Shown one piece after another: positions 1-9,625 of a DNA stretch of 64,000 nt. The DNA comes from CAVEFW01 sp963643505 (GTDB lineage: Bacteria; Actinomycetota; Coriobacteriia; Coriobacteriales; Eggerthellaceae): positions 158,476 through 222,475 of the forward strand of contig CAVIKF010000004.1 of the NCBI GenBank assembly GCA_963643505.1. The letters are read 5' to 3'. How positions within the stretch are numbered: position 1 is the first letter of the stretch; each line of letters opens with the position of its first letter. Position numbers and translations under genes: made by a program. Below the pieces are notes generated by a model. The model was not told where the DNA came from. It saw only the letters and a list, made by a program, of their open reading frames with translations, and searched no databases.

Positions 1-46
1 CAAACCCCAGGCCGCCTTTGCTTCTCGGTATCTTCCCGAAATGCTC

Positions 47-1603
47 TTAGCTTGCAGAGCCGCTGTTGCTAGAGGAACCGCCTCCGAAAAGGTTACCGAA
101 AAGAGACGAGCCGCCACTTCCCGAGTTTTGTTGAGACGAGGAGCTGGCCGAAGACGCGTCGCTACCAAGCGTCACGCTCACGGTCGTGGCCTTTCCGTCG
201 CGATTGAACTCCACCGTCACCGTATCCCCCGGATTCTTCGTGCGAACCGCCAACATCAGGTCGGAGGCGGAGGTGATCGACCTGTCGTCAAACTTGGTGA
301 TAATGTCGCCCTGCTGAATACCTGCGTCGGATGCGCCAGTACCGTTGGACACGGACGTAACGTACGCACCGCTGTCCACCGCAAGGCCGTAACGGTTGGC
401 GATGGAGGAAGTGACGCTGCTTAGGGTCACGCCGAGTTGGGCATGCGTGGGCGTCTCGCCATTGATGATCTGTTGGGCGAGTTGGATCGCGTAGTTGGCA
501 GGAATAGCAAATCCAACGCCGGAATAGTTGCCGGAATACGAAGTGATCAGCGTATTGATGCCAATAAGCTGTCCGTTTTTGTCGACCAAGGCACCACCGG
601 AGTTGCCCGGGTTGATTGCCGCATCGGTCTGGATCATGTTCACATACAGCATATAGCCCGAACTTCCGGAGTTGCCATAGCCGTAGCCATAGCCGTTTCC
701 GCTACTGGAGGACTCGCTGTATATCTGGCTGCGCTCCGTGGCGGAGACGACGCCCGTTGCGACGGATTGTTCAAGGCCAAAGGGGCTTCCGATGGACATG
801 ACCCACTCGCCAACGGTCAGGTTGCTGGAGTCGCCAAGCTCAATCGGGGTAAGTCCGCTGGCATTGCGCAATTTGATGACAGCGATATCGGAGCTTGAAT
901 CGTAGCCGACGATATCGGCGTCATAGGTGTTGCTCTCACACGTCACTTTCAAGGCGCTTGCGCCTTCGATGACGTGATAGTTCGTAATGACATAGCCATC
1001 TTCGGACAAGACGACACCGCTGCCGAGGGAGGACTCCACCGACGAGCTGGAGCTATCGGAGGAGCCCAAACCGCCCAAACCGAAGCCATACAAGGATGAG
1101 GAAGTGGTCTGTGTGTACACGGAGATGGACACCACGCTCGGCAACGCCTTGGCAGCAACGACTTCGGCCAACGTCGTGTCCTCAGAGGTCGTGATGGTGG
1201 TAGAGGTGCTCGCACCGAGAGATGTCCCTGAAGAGTTTGCCGTCGTGGAGCCGACGCTCATCTTCAACAGGCCGGTTCCAAGGCTCAATCCCAAAACGAG
1301 GATGCAGGCAACGGCCGCGCCGGCAAATGAAATCAGGAATGCCTTTACCCCGCTTTTCTTCTTTGCGGGTTGGGCATCATAGGCTTGGACGGGTTGTCCT
1401 TGCGGTGTGGCATATCGAGCATGATTTGCCTGATAGGCAGGAGGCATCTTTGCCGTCTCACTCTTCGTTGCATAACCCTGCTGGAAAGCAGACTCAGACG
1501 CCGGGGTATGCTGCTCGGGAATTTCCTGCGTCTCGCCTTCCATAAAGGGCTGCCAATCGCTTTGAGGTTTACCGTACGGAGGATAACTCTGGTTTTCGCT
1601 CAT
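47..1603 (-). CDS. Membrane-anchored HtrA/DegP-type serine protease with PDZ domain
   Basis: A surface quality-control protease that cleaves misfolded proteins outside the membrane. The 518-residue product has a long Pro/Gln-rich cytoplasmic N-terminus (1-80), one membrane segment (about 87-110), a Ser/Thr-rich linker, a trypsin-like domain and a C-terminal PDZ domain (about 410-500), ending in a Gly/Ser-rich tail. The triad is visible as TNYHV (His about 210), SSSDIAV (Asp about 239) and GNSGGA (Ser about 335). I chose the ATG at 1603 because GGAAGA lies six bases upstream; ATG 1615 has no good ribosome site. It lies downstream of glnN but behind that gene's terminator, so it probably has its own promoter, which I could not place. 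The protease/PDZ assignment is secure; substrates are unknown. Confidence 0.93.
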   Translation of the reverse strand: MSENQSYPPYGKPQSDWQPFMEGETQEIPEQHTPASESAFQQGYATKSETAKMPPAYQANHARYATPQGQPVQAYDAQPAKKKSGVKAFLISFAGAAVACILVLGLSLGTGLLKMSVGSTTANSSGTSLGASTSTTITTSEDTTLAEVVAAKALPSVVSISVYTQTTSSSLYGFGLGGLGSSDSSSSSVESSLGSGVVLSEDGYVITNYHVIEGASALKVTCESNTYDADIVGYDSSSDIAVIKLRNASGLTPIELGDSSNLTVGEWVMSIGSPFGLEQSVATGVVSATERSQIYSESSSSGNGYGYGYGNSGSSGYMLYVNMIQTDAAINPGNSGGALVDKNGQLIGINTLITSYSGNYSGVGFAIPANYAIQLAQQIINGETPTHAQLGVTLSSVTSSIANRYGLAVDSGAYVTSVSNGTGASDAGIQQGDIITKFDDRSITSASDLMLAVRTKNPGDTVTVEFNRDGKATTVSVTLGSDASSASSSSQQNSGSGGSSLFGNLFGGGSSSNSGSAS

Positions 1604-1794
1604 CTTGTCTTCCATTCTCTTACGGGACACATCCGGCCCTTTTTCCTTCTGCCTTAAGCATAACAATCAACCTGAAAACTCCCTGCAAACCTGAATTCTC
1701 CCGAGAAGAAATCACCGAACATCCAAGTTTTTTTGACACGCCTCTCTTCTTGAAGGGGAATCTGATACGTACCGACTTTAGCAGCCGCCGACAT

Positions 1795-1818
1795 AAAAGA
1801 GCCCGTCCGAAGACGGGC
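1795..1818 (-). terminator. Rho-independent terminator of glnN
   Basis: A perfect 7-bp stem (GCCCGTC and GACGGGC, 1801-1818) with a TTCG loop on the minus strand is followed by TCTTTT. It sits 23 bases beyond the glnN stop and separates glnN from the protease gene. Confidence 0.85.
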
Positions 1819-1840
1819 CCGACAAGCAACCGATGGATCA

Positions 1841-3925
1841 CTACACGTAGAACAGCATGTTGTTGTAAGAGGGAACAGGCCAATAATCGCGACCCGTGAT
1901 GATCTCCATCTCGTCAACAGCGGTCCGCAGACGCTCCATTGCAGAAATCACCGTATGGGCATAGTAGTTCGCCTTCTCCTGGATGTCCTCCATCGCTTCC
2001 GCGACATGATGCTTGTCATGCAGGTCGTAAACGGCGGCATCGATCTCATCAATACCGGCAAGCATCTTGTCGATGAGCTTCTCATGGGCCACGCAGGGAG
2101 CATCGGGGCGTATCGCCTTGTACTTGGCAAGATCATCGGCAGCAATTGCGGCAGCCTTGGAAATGGCAGGCAGATAGGTACGTCGGCTCATGCGCTTCAT
2201 GACGCGCGCTTCAATATTGAGCAGCTTGACGTACTTCTCCAGCTCGATCTCGTAACGACTGCGAAGCTCGGCTTCCGTCAGGATGCCGAACTCCTCGTAC
2301 AGGGCAATGTTCTTCGGCTTGATCATGCAAGCGACAGCGTCCGCCGTGGTCTTGTTGTTGGAAAGACCGCGTTTTTCGGCCTCAATGGGCCACTCGTCGG
2401 AGTAGCCATTGCCGTTGAAGACGATGCGCTGGTGATCGGTCAGGGTCTTCTTGATGTAGGCCGCGGCGTCCTCGCGGAAGTTGTCGGAGTTCTCCATGGC
2501 GTCGGCGAATCCCTTCAGGCTCTTCGCCACCGCGGTGTTGAGAATCGTGTTTGCGTCCGCCAGGTTGACATTGGACCCGGGCATACGGAACTCGAACTTG
2601 TTGCCGGTGAAGGCAAAGGGGCTCGTACGGTTGCGGTCCGTGTTGTCCTTGGGGAATTTCGGGAGAACGGCAACGCCCAAGTCCAGGGGGACCTGTTCGG
2701 TTCCGGCATATTCCCGGCCCTCGATGATAGCATCCATAATGGCACCGAGTTCGTCTCCCAAGAAGATGGAGATAATCGCAGGAGGTGCCTCGTTCGCGCC
2801 CAGACGATGATCGTTGCCGGCGGAGGCGACACAGGCACGCAAAAGCTCCTGATACTCGTCAACCGCTTCGATGACACTGGTCAAGACCACGAGGAAGCGC
2901 AGGTTGTCCATGGGGTTATCGCCGGGATCAAGCAGGTTTTTGCCGCCGGCGGAAACGGACCAGTTGTTGTGCTTGCCAGAGCCGTTAATCCCTTCGAAGG
3001 GCTTCTCGTGGAGCAGGCACGCAAACCCATACTTTCCGGCAAGCAGGCGCATCTTTTCCATGGTGAGTAAGTTCTCGTCCACGGCGCGGTTCGCACTGGC
3101 GAAGATGGGAGCAAGCTCATGTTGGGCGGGAGCGACCTCGTTGTGCTTCGTGCGCGCAGAGATGCCGAGCTTCCAAAGCTCGTCGTCGAGCTCCTTCATG
3201 AAGGCGTTGACAGAGGGGCGGATCGCTCCGAAATAATGCTCCTCGAGCTCTTGGCCCTTGCAGGGGCTGAAACCAAACAACGTGCGCCCGGTCAAAACCA
3301 GGTCCTCGCGCGCCGCATAGTCGGACTCGGGAATCAGGAAGAATTCCTGCTCGGCACCAACGGTTGCCGTGACGTTGTACGGCCCCTCACCGAACAGGGC
3401 GAGCATGCGGTTTACCTGCTCGCTCAGGGCTTTCATGGAACGCAACAGCGGGGTCTTCTTGTCGAGCGCCTCGCCGGTGTAGGAAGCGAATGCCGTCGGG
3501 ATGCACAAGACCTCATCCTTGATGAAGGCGAAAGAGGTCGGATCCCACGCGGTGTACCCACGCGCCTCGAAGGTCGCGCGAAGGCCGCCGTTGGGGAAGC
3601 TGCTGGCATCGGGCTCGCCTTGAATCAGCTCCTTGCCGCTGAAGGTTTGAATGGCGCGGCCATCCCCGGTAGGTTCGAGAAAAGCATCGTGCTTCTCGGA
3701 GGTAACGCCGGACAGAGGTTGGAACCAATGGGAGTAATGCGTCGCCCCATTCTCGATCGCCCACTCCTTCATGGCATGGGCAACAACATTGGCAACGTCG
3801 AGGTCAAGAGGCTCACCGTCGCGAACCGTCTTCATCAGGTCTTTGAAGGTTGCTTTGGGAAGACGCTCACGCATCGTGTGCTCATCAAACACCAAAGAGC
3901 CATAGATTTCAGAAATGTTGGACAT
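1841..3925 (-). CDS. glnN: Glutamine synthetase type III
   Basis: ATP-dependent synthesis of glutamine from glutamate and ammonia in the cytoplasm. The product has 694 residues, the size expected for GSIII and much longer than GSI (about 450). It shows GSIII-type sequence: the GAEQEFFLI metal/glutamate motif (about 190), the NGSGKHNNWS ATP-site region (about 315), and RNRTSPFAFTGNKFEFR followed by PGSNVN near 430. The start at 3925 has AGGAGAGG five bases upstream. It appears monocistronic, closed by a terminator at 1795-1818. I see no GlnR or other nitrogen-control site that I can defend. GSIII is common in Bacteroidetes, cyanobacteria and anaerobic Gram-positives. Confidence 0.96.
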   Translation of the reverse strand: MSNISEIYGSLVFDEHTMRERLPKATFKDLMKTVRDGEPLDLDVANVVAHAMKEWAIENGATHYSHWFQPLSGVTSEKHDAFLEPTGDGRAIQTFSGKELIQGEPDASSFPNGGLRATFEARGYTAWDPTSFAFIKDEVLCIPTAFASYTGEALDKKTPLLRSMKALSEQVNRMLALFGEGPYNVTATVGAEQEFFLIPESDYAAREDLVLTGRTLFGFSPCKGQELEEHYFGAIRPSVNAFMKELDDELWKLGISARTKHNEVAPAQHELAPIFASANRAVDENLLTMEKMRLLAGKYGFACLLHEKPFEGINGSGKHNNWSVSAGGKNLLDPGDNPMDNLRFLVVLTSVIEAVDEYQELLRACVASAGNDHRLGANEAPPAIISIFLGDELGAIMDAIIEGREYAGTEQVPLDLGVAVLPKFPKDNTDRNRTSPFAFTGNKFEFRMPGSNVNLADANTILNTAVAKSLKGFADAMENSDNFREDAAAYIKKTLTDHQRIVFNGNGYSDEWPIEAEKRGLSNNKTTADAVACMIKPKNIALYEEFGILTEAELRSRYEIELEKYVKLLNIEARVMKRMSRRTYLPAISKAAAIAADDLAKYKAIRPDAPCVAHEKLIDKMLAGIDEIDAAVYDLHDKHHVAEAMEDIQEKANYYAHTVISAMERLRTAVDEMEIITGRDYWPVPSYNNMLFYV

Positions 3926-4049
3926 GGGTGCCTCTCCTGTTTCCGTTTAAAACACCGTATCTGCAAACGATAACACGCTACGACGTCAGATTGCCCTCCA
4001 ACTTCTCCTTGAGCAACCCACCATGCGCGAGTGGCTACGGAGCGCAAAA

Positions 4050-4081
4050 TAACAAAAGAGGCCGCCCGAAAGGACGGCCTC
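4050..4081 (-). terminator. Terminator of the rplM-rpsI operon
   Basis: An imperfect 10-bp stem (GAGGCCGTCC against GGGCGGCCTC with one mismatch, 4058-4081) and a four-base loop, followed on the minus strand by TTTTGTT. It begins 18 bases beyond the rpsI stop. Confidence 0.8.
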
Positions 4082-4098
4082 CCAAGGTTTCGCCAAGT

Positions 4099-4488
4099 TT
4101 AACGCTTGGAGAACTGCGGACGCTTACGAGCCTTCTTCAGACCGTACTTCTTACGCTCGACCATACGAGAATCGCGAGTAAGGAAGCCAGCCTTCTTAAG
4201 CTCTGCGCGGTAATCGCCAGCCTCGAGAAGAGCGCGGGAGATGCCGTGGCGAAGAGCGCCAGCCTGACCGGAGATGCCGCCGCCGTTGCAACGAGCGATG
4301 ACATCAAAATGATCGACGGTGTCCGTCACCTTGAACGGGGTAAGCGCGTAGTTAACAAGAGCCTCGCGGCCGAAATACTCGACCCCCTCGCGGCCGTTAA
4401 CCATAACCTTACCGGTGCCCGGAACGAGACGAACGCGGGCAACAGCGTTCTTGCGGCGACCAGTGCCGTAGTACAGTGCCTCTGCCAT
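4099..4488 (-). CDS. rpsI: 30S ribosomal protein S9
   Basis: Small-subunit protein whose C-terminal tail reaches the P-site tRNA. The 129-residue product matches the family from YYGTGRRKNAVARVRL at the N-terminus to the basic C-terminus KKARKRPQFSKR, whose Lys-Arg end is the invariant signature. It is the second gene of the rplM-rpsI pair, starting two bases after the rplM stop, and is followed by a terminator. Confidence 0.98.
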   Translation of the reverse strand: MAEALYYGTGRRKNAVARVRLVPGTGKVMVNGREGVEYFGREALVNYALTPFKVTDTVDHFDVIARCNGGGISGQAGALRHGISRALLEAGDYRAELKKAGFLTRDSRMVERKKYGLKKARKRPQFSKR

Positions 4489-4490
4489 GA

Positions 4491-4940
4491 TTACTCCTCC
4501 ACCTTGATCTCACGGGGCTTCTGAGCAGCATGGGGATGCTCAGGACCAGCGTATACCTTCAACTTCATGCCCATTGCACGACCGAGCGTGTTCTTCGGCA
4601 ACATGCCCTTGACAGCATGCTCGACGATGCGCTCAGGATGCTTGGCCATGCCCTCTTCGAAGGTCTCGCACTTCAGGCCACCCGGATAACCAGAGTGACG
4701 GTAGTACTTCTTGTCAGAAGCCTTGTTGCCCGTGACCTTGATCTTGTCAGCGTTGATGATGACGACGAAGTCGCCCGTGTCAACATGCGGGGTGTACATC
4801 GGCTTGTGCTTGCCCTTGAGAATGTGAGCTGCCTTGGTAGCAACGCGGCCGAGGACCTGATCGGTTGCATCGATCAGAAGCCACTCGCGCTCCACCTCAT
4901 TGGGCTTTGCGTAATACGTCTTCACTTCTTTTTCCTCCAT
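4491..4940 (-). CDS. rplM: 50S ribosomal protein L13
   Basis: Large-subunit assembly protein, first gene of the conserved rplM-rpsI operon. The 149 residues are full length and contain TYYAKPNEVEREWLLIDA near the N-terminus, LKGKHKPMYTPHVDTGD in the middle and AVKGMLPKNTLGRAMGMKL near the end, all L13 hallmarks. The strong promoter lies about 180-210 bases upstream (5120-5149), leaving a long leader of roughly 170 nt that could carry autoregulation; a short open frame sits inside it (5029-5073). Confidence 0.98.
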   Translation of the reverse strand: MEEKEVKTYYAKPNEVEREWLLIDATDQVLGRVATKAAHILKGKHKPMYTPHVDTGDFVVIINADKIKVTGNKASDKKYYRHSGYPGGLKCETFEEGMAKHPERIVEHAVKGMLPKNTLGRAMGMKLKVYAGPEHPHAAQKPREIKVEE

Positions 4941-5028
4941 TACGGTTTCCTGGATTAACCAGCTTATACCTGGTCACCCAGGGTTGTTTGCTTATCAAAA
5001 GTGCAGACTCGGACGCAGCGCCGGTTTC

Positions 5029-5073
5029 CTACGCCAGCCATGTTCCGCGCGCCCTGGACGACACGCTTTCCAT
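5029..5073 (-). CDS. Candidate 14-codon leader peptide in the rplM leader
   Basis: Inside the long leader of rplM-rpsI there is an ATG at 5073 preceded by AAGGAG with a four-base spacer, a better ribosome site than most genes in this window have. The frame reads MESVSSRARGTWLA and stops at 5029, 88 bases before rplM. It may be a regulatory upstream frame coupled to L13 expression, or chance. I know of no such peptide in this operon in other bacteria; conservation in related genomes would decide. Confidence 0.35.
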   Translation of the reverse strand: MESVSSRARGTWLA

Positions 5074-5119
5074 GTTGCTCCTTACTGCATGCACGGGGCT
5101 TTTGCAAGCAAGCCTTCAA

Positions 5120-5149
5120 AGTATACAAGCGAAAAGAACCGCAAGTCAA
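5120..5149 (-). promoter_or_regulatory. Sigma-70-type promoter of rplM-rpsI
   Basis: On the minus strand TTGACT (5149-5144) is followed after 18 bases by TATACT (5125-5120), each one mismatch from consensus. Transcription would start near 5113, giving a leader of about 170 nt before rplM. The rest of the 4941-5258 gap holds only this leader and the 3' flank of the ATPase gene. Confidence 0.7.
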
Positions 5150-5258
5150 TGCGTAATTGGCCACAAAAAGTTCGCCTGTGCAGGAATTGTGAACGCCGCG
5201 TCATCCCAAGGGGCCCACGCGTACCCATCATCCACCTGCGTTTTCGGCCACGCCGCCT

Positions 5259-7637
5259 CTACACGAGCCGCGCCTGGCGCTTCTCGTGCCACCCGTCAAT
5301 CGCCGTATACAAGAAGTGGTAGACCACTGCGGTGATGGCCGCAAGGATGACAAGGGTGACCACCATGCTCGTCGACAAGGGATAGATGGCGAACAGGTTG
5401 TGCAGGAACGTGGAACCTATCAACATGCCAAGCACAACCACCACGAGCAAAGCGATACGAATCGGGGTGAACGGCAAGGAGAGGCGAATGATGAGCATGA
5501 TACCCATCCATGCCGTCAAGAGGACAGCGAGGGTGGAAATCTCCTCATAGCTCCAGTCCAGGAAGCAATGGCCGACTACGTTGACCGTGAGGACCATCAA
5601 CACCACGCATATCGCGCCAGGTATAGCTCGCACGATCACGTTTTCGAGGAAGTTACCCTTGATGCGATCGTGGTTCGGTTCGAGAGCCAATACGAAGCTG
5701 GGAAGGCCGATGGTCATACAGGACACGAGGGTCATCTGGATCGGCTGATAGGGATATTGCCAAGGCAAGATGACAAACAGGATCGCCATGGTGATGCTAA
5801 ACAGCGTCTTGACCAAGAACAGGCTGGCAGAACGTTGCAGGTTGTTGATGGAGCGACGACCCTCGGCGACGACGCGGGGCATGCTGGCGAAGTCGTTGTC
5901 CACCAAAACGAGATGGGCGACGTTACGAGCCGCGTCCGAACCGGATGCCATGGCGACACTGCAGTTCGCCTGCTTAAGGGCTAGGGTATCGTTGACACCG
6001 TCACCGGTCATGGCAACGGTGTGACCCTGGTTTTGGAGTGCGACGACGAACTGCTTCTTTTGCTCGGGCTTCACGCGACCAAACACGTGGTACTTGCCCA
6101 TGGCCTCATAGACATCCTCATCGGTGGTAAGCGTCGTCGCGTCCACATACTGATCGGCGCCCTCCACGCCGACCTTGGCGGCAATTCCGGAAACGGTACG
6201 CGGGTCATCACCGGAGATGACGTTGACCGTAACGCCTTGGTCTTTGAAGTATTGGATGGTTTGTGCCGCTGTCGGGCGAATTTTGTCGTGAATGCAAACA
6301 AGAGCGATGGGCTCGGGGGACCCCACAAGGTCGCCATCAGCATCAAAGCCATCGACGCGGGCAAGGACGAGGACACGCGCATCACGGGCAAGCTCTAAAA
6401 CACGCTCGGCAATGGCACCCTCGAAAGAGCCGCGCATGACGAATTGCCCCGCACCCATCACATAACTCGCATCACCGAATTGGGCACCCGACCACTTCTT
6501 GTCGGAACTGAACGGAACAAGGCGCGTTGCGGTCATGGGCTCCACGGCAACAACCGCCTCTTTGCCCGCGAAGGCACCGACCGCATATCGCTCAGCGATG
6601 GCATTGGCGGTCTCATTGGGATCGTCGTCGGCGCCAGCGATGGAAGCAAGGATGCGATCGGCCTCATCAATGGTGCCTTGGCCAAACGGCTCAACAGAGG
6701 CAACCTCCATCTCACCGGTCGTGATCGTGCCCGTCTTGTCCAAACATAGCACATCGACGCGAGCAAGGGTCTCGATGCAATACAGTTGTTGGACCAAGAC
6801 CTGGTATTTGGACAAGCGGATAACCGCGAGACACAAGACCGACGACGTCAACAGGATGAGGCCCTCGGGGATCATGCCGATAAGCGCGGCGACCGTGGAA
6901 AGGATACAGGCGGTGACCGTTGATCCCTCCGCAAGGAAATACGTGGAGCAAAACAGTGCCGTACCGACGAATGGCAAGGCGATGCTGACATACTTTACGA
7001 TCTTGTTGAGGGTGTCCATAATCTCGGATTGGACCTTTTTGTGCTGTTTGGCCTCAGCAGAGATCTTGTTCGCATAGCTTTGCTCGCCGACGGCGGTAAC
7101 GCGCACATATACCAAGCCCGCATTGACAAAGGACCCGCTCATAAGCGTGGACCCGAGCTCCTTGTGTATCAAGTCGCTCTCGCCGGTCAGCAAGCTCTCA
7201 TTGGCGTCGCATGATCCCCTGACGACCTTGCCGTCAGCCGGCACTTGGTCGCCTCGACCCAACACGATGACATCATCTTGGACGATCTCTTCGGAATGGA
7301 TTTCGACGCGCTTGCCATCGCGGATGACACCGACCGTGCCGGCAGCCACAATCGAGAGACGATCGGTGATGCGCTTGGAACGCAGCTCTTGGATAATACC
7401 GATGAGCACGTTGGCCGTGATAATGACCATGAACAGCATGTTCTTGTACGAGCCCGTGGTAAACACGATACAAGCCAAGACGACGTTCACGATGTTGAAC
7501 AACGTGACAATGTTGTCGTACATAATCTGCTTGACCGTACGCGTTTTCACGTTCGCGTCCGCGTTCACCAAGCCTTTCGCAACGCGATCCTGAACTTCCG
7601 CGCTGGTCAGGCCTTTGATTTCCGTCTCCTCAGCCAA
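5259..7637 (-). CDS. Cation-translocating P-type ATPase (HAD-IC family)
   Basis: ATP-driven ion pump of the inner membrane. The 792-residue product has the actuator motif LLTGESD (about 150), the phosphorylation site CLDKTGTITTGE (about 300), the TGDGVND hinge motif (about 540) and hydrophobic segments before and after, including an extended C-terminal membrane bundle. It has no CxxC heavy-metal domain and no CPC motif, so it is not a copper or cadmium pump. A calcium, magnesium or other hard-cation substrate is more likely but cannot be fixed by eye. The start is TTG at 7637 with GAAGGG upstream; no better ATG precedes the conserved N-terminus. It appears to be transcribed alone. Confidence 0.92.
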   Translation of the reverse strand: MAEETEIKGLTSAEVQDRVAKGLVNADANVKTRTVKQIMYDNIVTLFNIVNVVLACIVFTTGSYKNMLFMVIITANVLIGIIQELRSKRITDRLSIVAAGTVGVIRDGKRVEIHSEEIVQDDVIVLGRGDQVPADGKVVRGSCDANESLLTGESDLIHKELGSTLMSGSFVNAGLVYVRVTAVGEQSYANKISAEAKQHKKVQSEIMDTLNKIVKYVSIALPFVGTALFCSTYFLAEGSTVTACILSTVAALIGMIPEGLILLTSSVLCLAVIRLSKYQVLVQQLYCIETLARVDVLCLDKTGTITTGEMEVASVEPFGQGTIDEADRILASIAGADDDPNETANAIAERYAVGAFAGKEAVVAVEPMTATRLVPFSSDKKWSGAQFGDASYVMGAGQFVMRGSFEGAIAERVLELARDARVLVLARVDGFDADGDLVGSPEPIALVCIHDKIRPTAAQTIQYFKDQGVTVNVISGDDPRTVSGIAAKVGVEGADQYVDATTLTTDEDVYEAMGKYHVFGRVKPEQKKQFVVALQNQGHTVAMTGDGVNDTLALKQANCSVAMASGSDAARNVAHLVLVDNDFASMPRVVAEGRRSINNLQRSASLFLVKTLFSITMAILFVILPWQYPYQPIQMTLVSCMTIGLPSFVLALEPNHDRIKGNFLENVIVRAIPGAICVVLMVLTVNVVGHCFLDWSYEEISTLAVLLTAWMGIMLIIRLSLPFTPIRIALLVVVVLGMLIGSTFLHNLFAIYPLSTSMVVTLVILAAITAVVYHFLYTAIDGWHEKRQARLV

Positions 7638-7730
7638 AAGAGAGCCCTTCTTTCGACACCATACACAGGCGTACAGTTTAACGCAGAAAGCAACCGGGGA
7701 AAGGAACTCGCAAAACGAGCAGAAAACCGG

Positions 7731-7955
7731 CTACGACCAAGGATCCTTCTCGAACAAAGGAGTCGCCTCGACGCGGTCGGAGTACGGATCATACCCGTCG
7801 TCGTCCTCGTTCTCCGCTCGACGAAACGGGTCAGCCGGGGCATTTTTATCCCGATCTTTGTCATTTTCCTCACCTGCCGACGAAGGCAAGGGCGTGTACA
7901 CAACGGTCGGTTCGACCCGCCGAACGCACGAGGCAAGCGACTTCTCCTTGGTCAT
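7731..7955 (-). CDS. Small acidic hypothetical protein
   Basis: A 74-residue frame beginning 13 bases after the stop of the large membrane protein and preceded by GGGGAAG close to its ATG (7955). The product is very rich in Asp, Glu, Arg and Pro (for example DKDRDKNAPADPFRRAENED), with no hydrophobic segment, so it is probably disordered. It would be the last gene of the polysaccharide operon. I recognise no family. The position and ribosome site favour a real gene, but the two-base spacing from SD to ATG is short and composition alone does not prove it. Confidence 0.45.
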   Translation of the reverse strand: MTKEKSLASCVRRVEPTVVYTPLPSSAGEENDKDRDKNAPADPFRRAENEDDDGYDPYSDRVEATPLFEKDPWS

Positions 7956-7968
7956 GACTTCCCCGCAC

Positions 7969-9609
7969 CTACCCAGCGAGATACTTGAAAAACAGGGTGT
8001 CTTGATATCCGTCGGCTAAGAAGTTGCCATAATCTTGGAGATTCTTCCCCTCGAGGGTTTCGACGGAGTTGTCGACGTAGGACAACGTCTTGTGGCGCCA
8101 CAGGTAACCAGCCTTGTCCATAAGGGAGAACGTGGTACCGCACAAGCTGAACGCCAAGACGAGCACGACGAACACAGAGACGAAGTGCATCGGCTTCCCA
8201 CACACACGGTCACGCAGGTATTGCAAGGTGAAGACCATGAGGACGAAGACGCCTGGGATGCTCGCATTCATACAGAAATCGCGGCCTCCAACGCTGCCCG
8301 CCCAGATGAACGGTACGACCATGAGCACGACGATAATTGTCCAAAACAGGCCATCACGCTTGTGGTCCTTGAACAGGAACAAGGCGAACAACCCAAACTC
8401 GAACACCCAAAAGATCAGAGCGCAAACCAGGGTGCGCAGACCCATACGATCGAAGCTCAAGAGACCGAAAGAACCCGTCTGGGTCGAATACGGCAAGCCT
8501 TGAGCCTGGTATTCGGCAACCTGCTCAGCGGTGATCACGGAAACAGAGACGCCACCGGAGGCAGTCGAGGCGATGAAGTAGGAGCCGAACACGATGATGA
8601 CGACGAGCGTCACTCCGATGTTGGCAGGCGAGAAAATTTGTTTAACGACGGAAAGCGGACCCTCCTTGCGCACACTCTCGACAAACGTCGGAATAGCCGC
8701 AGCGATAAGCAGCGGGATGAGGCCGATAAATCCCCAAGGGGAATAAGGCAAGACCAAAAGGCCCAACGCCATGTATCCGCGAGGGCTCCTCTTCGACAGC
8801 ATGACCGCGACCGCGACCCAAATCATCATCTGGTTGTATGTCTGGGTCAAGACGAGGAAATTGCTCCGGTAATACCAGTTGAAGCTCTCACCGTTGTAGA
8901 ACCGATCCATATACGCAGAACCGTCTGAGAGGATGGGGTAGTCATAGAGGCTCCATCCCATCATCGTCATAAAGGCAGCGGCGATGTAGTGGACGCCCGA
9001 CCAACACACGATAAAGATCGCGACGAGCCACAGCTTGCCCGCCGTCTCGATGTTGAGCAAACATGCGACCAAAAGATAGACCAAGGTCATAATGAACACG
9101 GCGAAGATGAACAACGCGACGTAGCCCGCAGACAAACCCAAAAGCTTGCCGACAAGCGCAGGCAACATCCAAAACGCCACATAGTAGGTCAGGGCGTAGC
9201 CGGAATCGTAAACCACCGGCCAATCGTATAAGACAAGGTCATGAAAGATCGCATTACGGTAGGGAACGTCACCGGTGCCAACGCCGACTTGGGCAATGCC
9301 CGACAAGAAGACGACGATGCAAAACAATACGATGGCGCCCAGAAAGTGTATGACCGGGACGCGAACCGCCTTTTTCTCGCTCTTCCAATCACGAAGGCAA
9401 AGCCACACGAGACTCGCCACGACTATGGCGGTACCGGCAATACCGATCGGCAAGCTCAACCATCCGAGCATGAAGACGCACACGGGCAACGCCAACGTGA
9501 TGTAGGCTGCAATCACAAGCCATTTCTGCTTAAACGTGACCGCCGGGCCCCTCGATGCGACTCCCGCGTTTACGTGTGAGGGCTTCGAGCCCTTTTCGTG
9601 TCGTCCCAC
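7969..9609 (-). CDS. Polytopic membrane protein of the polysaccharide locus, possibly GT-C-like
   Basis: The 546-residue product has a short charged N-terminus and roughly 12 to 13 hydrophobic segments spread over the whole length. A loop after the third segment (about 115-140, GTGDVPYRNAIFHDLVLYD) carries acidic residues, and a larger loop follows near 225-250. That pattern recalls GT-C glycosyltransferases, which use polyprenyl-phosphate sugars outside the membrane, but I see no decisive motif; a polymerase or flippase role is possible. It follows the acyltransferase gene by 16 bases, so it is co-transcribed with the surface-glycan genes upstream. Confidence 0.8.
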   Translation of the reverse strand: MGRHEKGSKPSHVNAGVASRGPAVTFKQKWLVIAAYITLALPVCVFMLGWLSLPIGIAGTAIVVASLVWLCLRDWKSEKKAVRVPVIHFLGAIVLFCIVVFLSGIAQVGVGTGDVPYRNAIFHDLVLYDWPVVYDSGYALTYYVAFWMLPALVGKLLGLSAGYVALFIFAVFIMTLVYLLVACLLNIETAGKLWLVAIFIVCWSGVHYIAAAFMTMMGWSLYDYPILSDGSAYMDRFYNGESFNWYYRSNFLVLTQTYNQMMIWVAVAVMLSKRSPRGYMALGLLVLPYSPWGFIGLIPLLIAAAIPTFVESVRKEGPLSVVKQIFSPANIGVTLVVIIVFGSYFIASTASGGVSVSVITAEQVAEYQAQGLPYSTQTGSFGLLSFDRMGLRTLVCALIFWVFEFGLFALFLFKDHKRDGLFWTIIVVLMVVPFIWAGSVGGRDFCMNASIPGVFVLMVFTLQYLRDRVCGKPMHFVSVFVVLVLAFSLCGTTFSLMDKAGYLWRHKTLSYVDNSVETLEGKNLQDYGNFLADGYQDTLFFKYLAG

Positions 9610-9625
9610 AACAACTCCCCTTTTC

